Shown: one piece after another, positions 1-12,814 of the stretch
Numbering within the stretch: position 1 is the stretch's first letter
Layout: every line of letters begins with the position of its first letter
DNA from: Parietaria judaica
Lineage: Eukaryota; Streptophyta; Magnoliopsida; Rosales; Urticaceae
Assembly (NCBI GenBank): GCA_954871525.1
Contig: OX940872.1
Coordinates: 26,693,746 to 26,757,745, forward strand
Length of the DNA: 64,000 bases
Direction of reading: 5' to 3'
Position numbers and translations under genes: made by a program
Notes under the pieces: model-generated
What the model was told of the DNA's origin: nothing
The model's input: only the letters and a program-made list of their open reading frames with translations
Databases searched by the model: none

Positions 1-1516
1 TTCCATTAATTAAATATAAATAATTATTTCAATCCAATGATCCAGATTCAATCTCATCTAAATCCAATGGATATAACTAATCAGGGATTTAATTAAATAA
101 TAATACAAGATAAGATTAAAATATTTAATCTTATCATCATATTATATATTTTTGAATTATATTTTATATATATATATATTTAAATTCGAATTTGATAATG
201 ATTATCTAGATCCAATGGTTAAAAATAAATCTTAAACCAATCCAATGGATCAAATCAATTAGGGATAAAGTCAAATACCCTAGGGTTTTACAAAACCCTA
301 ATTCGAACTCTTATCACAAATTTATTCGAATTTAATATCATATATATAATGTTAATTAATTTCTAATCCGACGGTTTAAAGATAAAATCTCAAAACCGAT
401 CCAACGGACATAATTAATCAAGCAAATTCGAAATACCTAAACTTGGTCACCAAGTTTCAATTTCGAATTACATTAGGGTTCAAATCAATTATCTCAATCC
501 AACGGTTGATACTAAATCATAACCGATCCAATGGATTAAATTGATTTTAGGGTTTTTGCGAAAATACCAAACTTCAGGTACTTATGCCGCAAAAATAAAA
601 TCTTCAATTTCATAGATTCGAATTTAGCTAGGGTTTGATCCAAACCCTAATTCGAATTTACACATATAACAATATATATAAATATATTATTTATTTATTA
701 ATATAAATCTTTTAATTATTAATAAGATATTAATAATTAAATCCCAAATAATTAAATTATATTAATAAAACCTGATCTCAATATAACACATTAAATGTCA
801 TGTTGCAACACCATCATTTAAATTAGTGAGATGTGATTTAATTTCATAGCTTATCGAACCGAGTCATAAACTTAGAAAATCCATAAATCACAAACAGTAA
901 GTCAGAATGACTTGGTTCAAAGAAAAGTTGCTTAGAATTTAATTTAGAACAAAATCGTGCTGTTCGAAAATCTAAATTCTAACTTTATTTTTATCAATTA
1001 ACGGTTAAATCAAAGAACAATCAAGCCAGTAGCTCGAACTCATGATCACTCAGGACTTAGAACTAATATCCATTTGATCATCATTTTGCGACTCAACTAC
1101 AAGTTATCAGTGACGGTCTTATATGACAACTTCTCGAGTTTAAGTCAGGTCCAGTCCAGTATGAAGACGCTTCATACTTAATGCACTTCTAGTGAGTGTG
1201 ACACACACATAATCCAGAATAGGATTGTCACTTTAGTCACATTAATGACCTTACCGATTAATGGGCTCCCACCCAGTTAATCAGGTCACGGACATTTTAA
1301 GTTCATTTATTATGCTTATTAATTTTTCCTCACATGACTCTGTTGTGATAATAATAACATAATTGCATCCTTTATGAACTAAGGAATCAAACATTCTATT
1401 TTACTCTATAGAAACTATAATAAGATTAACATAATAAGTACCATCTTTATTCAACGACTTGTCATAATCTTTTACAAATCGATAAATATCTTGTTTAAGG
1501 ACACATATGTCCAACA
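1..1516 (-). repeat. LTR-like repeat, cut by the window edge
   Basis: Read on the minus strand, the right edge begins TGTTGGACATATG, a typical plant Copia-type LTR start (TG...). The left end lies outside the window. The part from 1 to about 660 holds imperfect repeats of a unit built around TCCAATGGAT / CCGATCCAACGG, spaced roughly 100-140 bp. No coding frame is visible. No polypurine tract lies immediately right of 1516, so this is either the 5' LTR of a minus-strand element extending left of the window or a solo LTR. Assignment as an LTR is inference from the terminus only. Confidence 0.45.
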
Positions 1517-1892
1517 ATATCTGCATGATAATTGTTCAAAGGTGCAGTGAGCCAGTTCTTCATTTTTTCAAAGTTTGCATTATTTTTCAAAGTTTGGACG
1601 TGCATGCAGTATTTGTTCAAGCCTTCAACGGTACAATTTTTTGAAAGTTTTGTTTTTCTCAGTCCGGTTTATTTATGCTTTATAATTTATATTAAAAAAA
1701 AAACAGAAAAAAACCGGAACCGGATTCTGGTTTCCGGAAAAAATCCGGAACCAGAAAATCCGGTTCCGGATTTTCCCGGAACCCGAAATTCTGGTTCCGG
1801 ATTTTTCCGGATATGACAAAAACAGAACCCGGATCCGGGTTCTGTTCTATATTTACAGGATTAATAAGTGGTAGATTAGGTTTTGATGATGA
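1517..1892. other. 3' flank of the sulfate transporter with CCGG-rich tract
   Basis: No gene is seen here. About 1697-1840 is a low-complexity run of variants of CCGGAACCGGATTCTGG, one of several such tracts scattered in the window (see findings). The transporter's 3' UTR must lie at the right end of this stretch, but I cannot place its polyadenylation site. Confidence 0.5.
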
Positions 1893-3473
1893 TCAAGGGT
1901 CTTCATTGGTAATTTTGGGTGAATAGGTGTGAATAGCATCAGCCACAGAGAGAAAGATGTTGCTCTCCCCGATTACTTCTGCGAATTTTGAAGCATGAAG
2001 CTTGTCGATCACCACTGGCCCAGGGTTCGCTAGAGCAAGCTGTCAAAGTTATCAACAATATTATTTACTATATATATATACATGTATATTTATAATCTTC
2101 TATAGTATAGTCTATCAAAATAAAGAAACGATGAAAATAAATACGTACCTGAATATCTTTCTTGTGAAGGGTCTTATGCAACTCTTCCAAAGCATGGATG
2201 CCACTAGTGTCGATATCAGTCACAGCTGCACCAAGTCAATACATATTATATAATTAATTATTTGATACAATATCTGATATATATATATATATATATAATA
2301 TCTTACGTGACATCTCTAAAATAAGATGTTGGATTTTGTGCAACTTATCATTCTCAGCCAAGAGCTCTTCTTCCTCGGACAGCCATCTCAAAGTTCTGCC
2401 ACGCCGTGATCAAATCGTACAAACATATTAGTTCACTTTTGAAACAAACATGGTTTAAGATTTAAGAATAAGAGTATGATCTCTTAATGATTACCTCTCT
2501 CTAATGTAGTTGGAATTAGAGAAGTAAATGGCGGAGTCAACTCTTATGATCAAGAACCCTGGAATCTTTGTGGCGTCTGGGTAGTGATTAATGTTCCTGT
2601 ACACGCTCGTCCTCGGTAGCTTCCCTAGAACCGCCGTTCTAGGCCTCGTCACTTGCAATAGGATCTTCGCGAACGACAGAGCAACCTGACGAGGGACACA
2701 TTTTTTCATTCAATTTTTTTTACGGACGTTTATCATTTTTTTAACATAGTGATTTTAAATCATATTTAAAATACACATTTATATGCTTATCTTTAACTGA
2801 ATTAGAAGGAAAATAGGTCGCTTCATATTTATTGACTTTGGATACTTTTATCATTATTTTTTACTTAAAGAACTCTGCCACCTTAGTGGTTAAGATTTTG
2901 AATACTTTTGTCGTGATTATTCGATTCCAACTGTATGTTTGAATTAGGTTAAAAGGAAGTTGGAGCTGACCGCGATGAGGAGGCCCATCTCGACGGAGAG
3001 GAAGATGACGCCAAAGAAGGCCCCCATGCAAGCGGCGAAGTCGAACTTGTCGATCTTCCAGATGAGGATGGCGGCGTCCAAGTCGAAGAGACCGACGACG
3101 GCGGTGATGATGATGGAAGCGAGGATGGCGTTGGGAGTGTACTTGAAGAGCGGCGTGATCACCATCAGCGTCAGCAGCACCACCATTGACATCACGATGT
3201 TCGACACCGCCGTGTGGCACCCCGACATGTAGTTCACTGCCGACCGCGAGAACGACCCTGCATGCATCAACGAGAACCTCCTCTATTTGTAACAATGTGC
3301 ATCATTTAACTTAGCGACTATATAAAAAGCTGAATCCTTAATAATGTAAAAACTGAATATATTTGTCATTCAAAAAAGACTTTGGTCTATACCGCCACAA
3401 TTGAATAAAACTTAAGTACATTTTCTACCATTAACCTTATTTAAGATGAACTTTACTTGAATCTATAAAGCTC

Positions 3474-3518
<45 letters not shown>

Positions 3519-6500
3519 GTACACACAAAGCCCAAAGGCAAGGGTACACACGAGTCACTCACCTGTGGCTACATAGCATGAGGTCAGTGAGCCAACGATG
3601 TTCATGGTTCCTAAAGCCACCATTTCTTTGTTTCCATCGAGTTGATAGTCCTTCATGGCAGCGAACGTTCTTCCAATCGCTATAGCTTCCTAATAATGTC
3701 ATAATAAATAAATAGAATAAGAATATTTTTGTGCATGGTTTATTACCAATCTGATAATTGAAGTACACTAAAGTTTACTGAGTCACTTACGGTGAGTGCT
3801 ATAATCCCGGCAACAACGCCGATCCTGAAGCCTTTGCTGAGATACGGCCCGGTGAAGAAGATCAAATCAGCCGACGGTGGATTGGCGCCTTGCTTGATAT
3901 AGTTCACCTGAGCCCAAACTCTTATGTTATATTTTTTTTCCATATTATCTTTGCACCTTAAAATTTGGGTATATGAGTTATAAAAGTAAAAGATATTGTA
4001 CGATAAACTCATTTAGCTACAAATCTTTTTTAAAAATCACCAATTATGTGTGTTAAAATGGTGAAAAAAAGTACATATAGTTTAATACGGTGAAAGTACC
4101 TATTATTTTACAAAGTAGTGGCGAAAATTTTTCCAAAAAAAAGTATTATGTCGCAAAAGTTTTAAACTCATGCCCACTAAGCTTTTTGCAAGAATAACCT
4201 TATAAGGGTTTTTATATAGGTTCATACCCTCGGTGAACAGTGTTTTTGTTTCTTAGCATGGGGTATTTGTTTTTTTTTTTGATAAAATAAGCCATATATT
4301 AAGCAAAAGCAAGGGTAGAATCCCCTATAATATCATTTACAAGCCACTCGGGGCATTCGCAGGACCACATATCGGGAATGGACTCCAAAAGACGGGTCCT
4401 AGCTATCCGATTAGTAGCTTTGTTACAAGACCTTGGTGCCCAACGACACCCATTAGACGGCCCTACCTCCGTATCTAGCCTACAAATTCCCTCAAGAATC
4501 GGGCCTTGAACACTGTTAAGCTTTACCCCCTTGACGAGGTTGATAGCTTTTTGACAGTCAGATTCTATTTCCGTCACACGCCAACCACGGTCCCGGACAA
4601 AATGAAGCCCTAGGAGAATAGCATGGCACTCCGCCGTAAGCATGGGGTATTTGTTAGTTGGGGCTTGGGGGTATGCTTTTTATAAAAATCCCAACCGAGG
4701 TCTTTTAGCAATTTATTTCTGCCCGATATGAGCTATACACGCAAAAGTTCTCAATACTATCAGGTACTTATGCCGATTTAACATTTTCTGTTAACAATAA
4801 GATTGGAATTTTATGGGTAAGGAAATTATTTTTTGGGTAATTTCGCCGCTATTATTTGAAGATATTGGTACCTTTTGCCGCTGAAAAAAAAAAAGATTGC
4901 GAAATTTTCTTGCTATTATATACAACATTGAAAACTTTTACCGCAAAAAAAAAAAAAGAAAAGAAAACTATACCACTAGTATGACTTATGAGTATTATGT
5001 AAAATATTGAATAAGGCTATTATACGTAATATATAATAATACAAATATATATATATATATATGCAATATTTCTATAAGCGCGCTTACAATCTGGACACCG
5101 TCCTGGTTAGCCTTTGTTATGTAGACACAGAAGGTGGAGACGATGACTGAGAACATCGGAGCCACTGCTGGCACCCAGAACAGCTTCTTGTTCTTCTTCC
5201 CCTGCATGTGTTTTCAATTATTGTTATATATGTATATATATATATATATATACACACAAAGATTTGGCGTGTTTGTTCTCTCACGTACGATGTATTTTGC
5301 GACCAGAAGGAAGATCAAGAATGATACTCCTATAGCTATAGTCTGCCAATTCCACTGCAAAGAAAGAGACCCAATAGTTAGTTGAAAAGCTCATGCATGG
5401 AAAGCGCATACATGGCTTGTGTTTTAATGAGTACCCCATGCTTGGCCGCTGCGAACACGGAGCGCAAAACAGAGACGATGTCGGTCTTTTTCGTGAACTT
5501 TTTCACTCCGAGCAAGCCCTTCAGCTGTTGAAGGGCTATGGTGACCGCAGCTCCGCCCATGAACCCGACAATGGCGGCGTGAGAGAGGAACTCAACCAAG
5601 AATCCTAATCTGTAAGTACAAATCCCTTAAATAACAAACAAATCCTGCGAGAGGGACTCCGTAGAACGGAAAATGACGGTGCATGTGTACCTGCAGAACC
5701 CGAGCGCCATCTGCGTAACTCCGGCGAAGAAGGTCGCGGTGAACGCGAGACGGCGATAGTTAACGGGGTCGAGCACGGGATCGATCTCCTTCTGAAGCAG
5801 GTCGCCGAGCAAGAGAGAGACCACAGCCACGGGGCCTATGGCTATGTCTCTTGAGCTTCCCATGAAGGCATAGACTAGAGGCGGAACGAAGCTACTATCT
5901 GTATTAACAAGGCACCAATATGTACGTCAGGGTAAACCTCGATAAATTAATAATCTTTTGGTCCGAACAGTGTTAATTTATAGATATTCCGAGGCTTTCA
6001 TGAAACTCACACAACCCATATTGGCCTTCCAGATTCGCGAGCTTTGCATACCCAATATCCTGATTCATAATCATCACCAAAAAACAAACATGTACCAATG
6101 TCAATTTGATTAAAAAAGTCTATAATCAAGCAAAATAATGTATAATTATACAAAATTTTGTTTATAAAGAAAATACTAATAAACGACTATCTATCTCAAA
6201 ATAATATATATTTTCTAAAGTTATTTGGTTTTTGTTTGTCTTTTTTAGTTTAACAGATTTTAGTTGTTAACTTGTAATTATTTTCAATTTTCATTTCGAT
6301 ATGTTACCTTTTTAAACAAGTTTGACTTATTTATATAGATCTATTAAACCGGTGCAAAAACCTGAGGGATGCATAGGCTAGCAATGGTGAGCCCGGCGAT
6401 GAAGTCGCCCTTGAACTTGCCGAGGTTGTAGCCTCTTGCCCACTCAAAAATCGGAAACAATCCTTGGAAAAAGATCGCGAGCTTCCTCGACAGTGGCTGA

Positions 6501-6691
6501 TCCCGGAAAGAGCGAAAAGGGTCGTCCGGGAAGAAAGTCTCTATCACAGTATAGGAGATCTCGTCGGCAAGGCTTTGCTTTGGGGGCTTCCTCACCTTGT
6601 GAATCTGCGTGTGGTAACGCCGCGACGAGTGCACGCCCGCCGGGCCGTGCATTCCCTCCATTGTGGACTCGTCGGAGATGCGTCCGCTCAT
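1893..6691 (-). CDS. SULTR1: High-affinity sulfate transporter, SULTR1 group
   Basis: Thirteen exons join in phase to a 658-residue protein, close to Arabidopsis SULTR1;2 (653 residues). Coding exons: 6691-6362, 6059-6011, 5898-5691, 5609-5435, 5354-5289, 5201-5088, 3907-3791, 3689-3563, 3257-2971, 2685-2495, 2395-2307, 2225-2149, 2039-1893. All introns are GT-AG. The family is a 12-helix plasma-membrane proton/sulfate symporter with a cytosolic C-terminal STAS domain. Diagnostic stretches are [84 protein letters not shown] and, in the STAS domain, [16 protein letters not shown], where Thr591 matches the conserved STAS threonine. The chosen start (ATG at 6691) opens MSGRISDES; an acceptor-like GCAG lies just upstream, so a 5'-UTR intron is likely. 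No frameshift or stop was found. The exact paralogue (1;1, 1;2 or 1;3) cannot be told. Confidence 0.95.
3479..3514. repeat. (AT)n microsatellite in SULTR1 intron 8
   Basis: An uninterrupted run of about 18 AT units within the intron between the exons ending at 3563 and starting at 3257. It is likely polymorphic in length. Confidence 0.9.
4255..4655 (-). mobile_element. 5'-truncated LINE insertion with target-site duplication
   Basis: The insert 4272-4638 lies in intron 6 of the sulfate transporter, in the same orientation as the gene. It is flanked by a perfect 17-bp direct repeat AGCATGGGGTATTTGTT at 4255-4271 and 4639-4655. On the minus strand it encodes the C-terminal RNase H-like domain of a plant LINE ([38 protein letters not shown], then stop after LAFA), followed by a short 3' tail ending in poly(A) (T-run about 4270-4280 on the plus strand). 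5' truncation, poly(A) and a long duplication are hallmarks of target-primed reverse transcription. The flanking intron DNA (about 4030-4960) looks like an older unidentified repeat, so the LINE probably inserted into earlier repeat DNA. Confidence 0.88.
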
Positions 6692-8198
6692 CGTCTTCTG
6701 CGCAACATAAGGTAATATATTACAAATTACATGCATGCAAACAATCATAGAATGAAAAATGAATAGAGTCCAAAGTAGTAGGAAAGGAGTCTGTTACTCT
6801 TTTGTGAGTGATGGGATAAAGATAGTATGTGATACTCCAGAACTAGCAAGCAAGTGTCTGAAAAGTCAATAATTCCCAGAAAGCTATATAAATACATAAC
6901 AAGCCAATTCGACTCTGAAAAGGTCAACTAGTGAAAAAACGCCACTTGGATATTATGTATTATGTATACATATATACATTGACTTTTATGTGATTGGGAG
7001 CCAACTCAAGCTCTCTAGCTAATTATTAACTTATTAATTATAATGTTCTTAGTCGAATCGTGTTCTTGGTCGGCAATCCTGGCACTGTTTGGCACATTTT
7101 TTTTAATTTAGATTCAATACAAAAAAAAAAAAAAAAAGATTTTAAAAAAAAAACTAATAAGTGTTTGATAAATTGTTTATAAAAATATTTGTTGCTTGTA
7201 ACAGAAGTTGATTTAGCATTTTGTAAAATAAATATATTATTGTAAAAAGACTAAAATAGACTAAAAGCCCTGTTTTTGTTTTTAGAAAAAAAAAATCAAA
7301 AGTTAAGAATCCTAACTTTGACGACTCATGTACAAAAATCTAAATCGCTTTCGTATTTTTTATAAAACCAGTTTTACCAAACACATGAAAAGATGTTTAG
7401 TTTATTCTAAAAACAAAAACAGTTTTTTATTTAGCCATTCTAGTTAATATAAAAGTCTTTGTCCTTTTTATGTTTGTTGGGCATGGTAATTATTTTTTTA
7501 ACTGGAGTGACACTATTGGTATATGATTACAAGATGTAATCGTATTATAAAATATATTTGAAGTGCAAAAATAACAGAAGAACTGACATAACTGGTTAAT
7601 ATTACATACGTACACGCATTTCTGACGTGCTAATTGGAATTGAACCTCACGACCTCTCGAAGAATCGTACATCGGTGCTACTAATAATAATTAGTGATAG
7701 GCCAAACAAGGTTCCTTGGTTATTCTTTTAGTGCTTATATATTCTAAGATATGTTTTTGAAAAAGGAATAGGTCAATATTTGTTACCGATTCATCACTGC
7801 ATATGCATTTTAGTGAGTGACCCCCCAAACTCCCCAAAAGTCGGCTTACCAATCCTTTTCCTTTGATGACGATATATGTCTAGTTTTCCCACTGTAGTTT
7901 TACTAATTCAATATAAGATGATAAATAAGGAAGTCAATCTTGTTGCACAAAAGGCAAGTAAAAGTTATGTAGTAGATCGTACTACTGTTAAAGGGGAGTC
8001 TTGTCGGGTGATCGTATTTTACCCGAATTTCATTTAAAAACTTTGTTTTCCGACACATTGATCTCAATTCTACTAAACAAAATATGGGTTTCGGAGTTGG
8101 TTGAGAGAGTTAAAAGACAGTTAGAAAGAGAAAAAAGCACAAGTGAATTAGAGAAAAATGCGGAAAGGAAGATCAAAAAATAATTTGAAAACATAGAA
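6692..8198. other. Upstream region of SULTR1, no gene seen
   Basis: AT-rich DNA. It should contain the transporter's promoter and 5' leader, but I cannot place a TATA box or a sulfur-response element with confidence. Homopolymer A/T runs occur around 7110-7160 and 7285. No open frame here has family features. Confidence 0.4.
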
Positions 8199-8236
8199 GT
8201 TCAAACAACGGTTTTATATTCTACCGTTGTTTGAAC
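8199..8236. repeat. Perfect 14-bp inverted repeat hairpin
   Basis: GTTCAAACAACGGT at 8199-8212 is followed after 10 nt by its exact reverse complement at 8223-8236. No T-run follows that would suggest a terminator-like element. It may be a transposon remnant or a structured transcript segment; function unknown. Confidence 0.8.
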
Positions 8237-8347
8237 GAAGCTCGCCGTAACTAGGTTAGTGTAAACTCTGTGATGTAATCTACAACTTGTAAAATAATTA
8301 CTACTACCCGATTGGTCCTTTCTCTTGTCATAATTACTACGATGGAG

Positions 8348-8413
8348 GATTCAACCACACATTAAAAGTGTAGTTAAAACCTTTCAACTACAATTTTAAA
8401 GTATGGTTGAATC
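8348..8413. repeat. Imperfect 28-bp inverted repeat hairpin
   Basis: Arms 8348-8375 and 8386-8413 pair with 3 mismatches in 28, around a 10-nt loop. The outer bases are GATTCAACC / GGTTGAATC. The stem is of miRNA-precursor size but shorter than usual plant precursors; it could equally be a tiny MITE. Confidence 0.75.
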
Positions 8414-11400
8414 CAATTTTATACTAGTATCTCTTAAATGGACATACGCGAACAACACATTTTCAAATGGTCTGCTCACTGAAACGGTATTGCTACGCGG
8501 TTTCGAAGATCCCTCCAGACCAGATCACATGTGCAAGCTCAAGTGTGCTCGTTATAGTTGGTACTAACCAAGATACTTCAGTCCTTTTTATAGTTGCATA
8601 AGTATTTAATGAAATTCCTATGGAAAAAATTATATATATATATATATACACATAGTCAGAGTTAGTAATTGTTGTTTTAATAAAAATTAAAAAGCGGGCA
8701 TTTAATCTAAATTGCGGAACTGTCGCATAAACACTGTCATTGATAAGAATACATCACATGCATAGACTATATATATATATATATTATATTTATTACCTTA
8801 ACATATTGATTATTGGAAACAATACCTATCTTCGAACCTGTAAGCCTGCAATGTATTGTTCATGATCTCTTTGAATTTTGAACCAGAGTATGTCATTGTT
8901 ATGATCATCAATTTTTTTGGTTTTGTTTTGTTTTAATTGTCCTCGATGTAATCGAAGCTGACAAATTGTGACGTAGAAGTTTTGAAAGAAATATTAATCT
9001 GGTTTCCTTTCATCATATATTTAATAAAACAACTAAACCAATATACTTTTTATTTTTATCAGTCTTATCATATATTCTATTAAGCAATAATTAACATGGT
9101 CTTTGTATTTGAACTATGTATCTTTATCTCTTTAGCTAATAATGCTCTAAAAGTCAAGATTACTAATAATTTCTTGTCTTTTTTTTTTTGCATGGAGTGT
9201 TACTATCTTCTATATGCTGCTATATTTGCAACGTTCGACTGATAAAAAAACTCATATGGTACGTAAATATTATTATTAAACGATATTGGTTTGATTGCAA
9301 TATATATCAAACGATATATACATTAATAATAGTATTAATTATGATTTTTTTTTTGGAACATGTATCCACATATTATGACGAATAATGAATTTGTAAAATT
9401 GTAATCTTATGTTTTAAATCGTTATCAGGCCGTAATCCTAGAAACACTAAGTATCACGTCAGATATTATTAGCGGCATATATGTACCTAGTTATTAAATC
9501 ATTATATCAGTCCGTATCCTTGGTAGGGTTTACCAAGTGAAAACCGGGAATTCAACTTCTTCTTTTTTTGTCCATGTCCCGAAAAATCAAGATTTTTTAG
9601 GTCCCGGTTATAAAAAGAAAAAAATCTTGTTTTCTTTTTCTTTTTCAAATCGGAACCAGGACCAAAAAAAAAAACATTGGGAACTGGAACCAGGTAAAAA
9701 AATGGGACACAAAAACGAAAAAAATTAGATAAAAAATACCAAGCGCTAATTATACAGATGAAGTACCAAATTTAAAATCTAAAACCTATGAACATAATCC
9801 ATGATATTATCAAGACATAAATAACATTATCATATAATAAAGAATTTTAAATATATATATTTAAAACCGGAACAAAAAAAAAACGAGATTATTTTGAACT
9901 AGCTACGTTTTAAAGTGTCAAAAGATTATAAAGCAAAGTACATCATGATCAATTACTTAACAATTAATAATCTGTTTGTTGTGAATAATTAAAACTCAAA
10001 GGAACTTCAGACATTTTTATGAAACCTTTTGCAATAACACACGAGTGCTTTTCTCATATTTTCGTCATGTTTAGTCTATTAGCTTATAAAACTGTAGAGG
10101 GTAGGTTTTATTGGATCATACGATCTTATTCCTATTTATGATTTTCTTATAATTAATTTCTGTTTATTTTTACATCTTCTAGTTTTTTCATACATTTTCT
10201 ACGTGCGCTTTTTAAATCTTATATATATATATATATATATATTACAAATAAATAAGCGTTGAACATAATGCTGTAAATATATGGTATAGAGCATATAGTT
10301 TCTTATTCTGTTCTACATATAAATCCGGTAAAAATCGGAACCTGAATTTTCAACTTGAACATAAAGCCAAAATACAATTCGTTGTCAGATTCCAAGAGAA
10401 GACTTGGAAAACCGTTGTATTGATATTATTACTTTATTGAGGATTTGTCGATATTTATTTATCTTTTGATGCCACATATACATTATCAGTAATTATTTAA
10501 AATAATAATACATATATACACAACCTCCCACGAGGCTTACTGTAAGACAAAGTATATTCATGTCGCATAAATATAGAAACATATATATTAAACTATGAAT
10601 AATCTGAGTCAGATCTTATCCTTTGATTGAATAAATACAGGTTTAAATTAATAATATTTTTGTGCCAATAATAGTTACGTCGTGTTTGGTAGTTCAATAA
10701 CTAATTGTTTACTCTCACAATATTATAATAATAAGCTTCAAATATAATAAAAGAAAACACATAGATAACCTAGCAAGCTCGAAACCCGTCTAGATTCAAT
10801 GAACTAATTAAGATTCGAGAGGGCGTTGAGTTTTCTAAAATAATAATTTTAAACGCAAAACCAAGAATAGTAAACTGTTATATGTTTAGATATATTTGTA
10901 TATAATTATAACACAATGTTGTAATAATAATATATCAGAATTAGCTAGTATATAAGCTCAAAACATGTCCAGGTTCACTATTGAGCCAAGAAGGGCGTGC
11001 AATTTTCTAGAGTTTAGGAAAAGCAAGTAGTCGTATCATCATCATACGGTTTCTACTTTCTACACTAATTATATATCTAAGCTTTCTAAAATAAAATAAA
11101 ATAAAATAAAAGTCGTTGAAAAGCAAGCTTTCGTTGTTAATATCGACACACACACATATAATATATATATATATAGTTATATACACTGATTAAAAATGAT
11201 CGTGACTAGTCGAAAAAGACGTTTTAAATAAGAGACGAGCTATATATGTCCATCAATAGTGGACTTTTTGTAAACAAGCTATATAATTGATTGGAATGAT
11301 AATCTTAATTAAATATGAATTCTGAATATCAAATAAAAAAACGGATGTCATATTATTTCGCAAGAATAAACTGACATATACATGAGATGATCATATTGTC

Positions 11401-12806
11401 TGTGAGTTGTTTTATAAAGATGTAATCACGTATAGTGCAAATAGTCGCACTGGCGGAGCCAGTTTTTCAGTTGAGGCGAAGCACGAGAAATATGAAATAC
11501 TCTACTTGATTTGATTTTTCTTTTATAAATGAATAAAATTTTCTAAAAATAAAATATATGAACATAAATCTAGTTTTTTAAATCTTGATATTGTTACAGC
11601 TTTAGCTAATATGTCCTAACAAAGTTGGAATCTAATTTTTTATTTCCATGAAATTTGATATAAAGAAAAACAATATAATAAGTAAATTAATCATGCAATT
11701 TAAAGTTACAGTTTAGACTTAAAATAGGTAGTGAAGTTTATGTGAATAACAAATATTTGAGTAAATTATTAACTTTAATAGAATCACTTGTTTTTTTTAG
11801 TTCTAGCGCTTGTGTGAATTAAATTATCGTTGTTATAACATATAAGTATGCAACATTAATTAGTTATCTTGTAATTTAGACTAATGATATAAACTTGACA
11901 AATCTATATATTATAAAAAAGAATAATAAAATCAAGGTACTCAGCTTTTCAATATTCTCATAATTTGTAAGAAGAAGAAAAAATTAAACCTAATTGCCTT
12001 ATCAGCACTGAAGTTAAGAAATAAAAGGTCATAAATGGATTTTGAATTCAATGAAAGAGGAATGATTCAATCAACCTAATTTATCTACTCCATGACTCTT
12101 GGGTTACATTGGTAAAAGTTAACGTAAAAAGAAAACCCGTATTAAATCTTTATCGTGAGTTTAGTGCCATTCATTTTGATTATTAATGCAAAGACTTCCC
12201 ATTTTCTTGATGTTTTTCTCTTGCCTTGGTGTGATATTAATATATATAGAGATATATATTTCATGAATCATGGATCTCCGGTAACCTATGTCCCTCCACT
12301 TCCGACGCGAGCTTTACACCGGAGCGTCGACTACAAGTGAGTGATATTACGTTTATCAATATCATTTTCAATGATTCTTTGGTGTGATTAGTCGACGATA
12401 GAATCGCTAAAAAAAAATCTTTGCAGAGTTTCTCTGTCAACGGAACACTACGACGCACAATACTCTCACTAATGCGGTGGAGGGCGCGAATTGTGTCATG
12501 TTCTAAGAACGATTATCGACCGGTAAAGTTAGGCTGCTTCTTTCGGTATTATTCTAATAATTGACATTTAAATTTGTTTTACAGTGATAATTAAGGAAGC
12601 ACTACAACAAGTCTTCATGTTCTCGGTGATAATTAAGCCCCCTTGCTCGGTTAAAAGTGTTAAATTAGGTTGAAAACTTTGAAAATTATATATAGTAATG
12701 GTACATATTATATTAATATTTAATAATTTTAATGTAAAAATAGATTTTTTGTTTGTTTTGTTTTTAATTAATAAGAAATAATATAGTAATTAAAAGTGAT
12801 ATACCT
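8414..12806. other. AT-rich spacer, no gene supported
   Basis: About 4.4 kb without a recognisable gene. Contents are several (TA)n runs (about 8631-8650, 8768-8783, 10219-10242, 11158-11175), a GGAACC/CCGG-like low-complexity tract at about 9540-9720, an (AAAAT)n run near 11091-11110, and a short less AT-rich patch at about 12255-12530 that looks exon-like but matches no family I know. Confidence 0.5.
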
Positions 12807-12814
12807 ATTATAAC

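Noticed and set aside
1532..1816. 94-codon open frame with proline/asparagine-rich end
   Set aside because: The end is the CCGG low-complexity tract, and the rest has no recognisable domain or splice context.
2861..3295. 144-codon minus-strand open frame
   Set aside because: It is an out-of-frame shadow of sulfate transporter exon 9; the true frame gives the conserved transporter sequence.
12155..12530. Exon-like patch (HGSPVTYVPPLP... with donor GTGAGT and a later TTTGCAG)
   Set aside because: The splice-like signals are attractive, but neither side matches a family I know and no further exons are visible.
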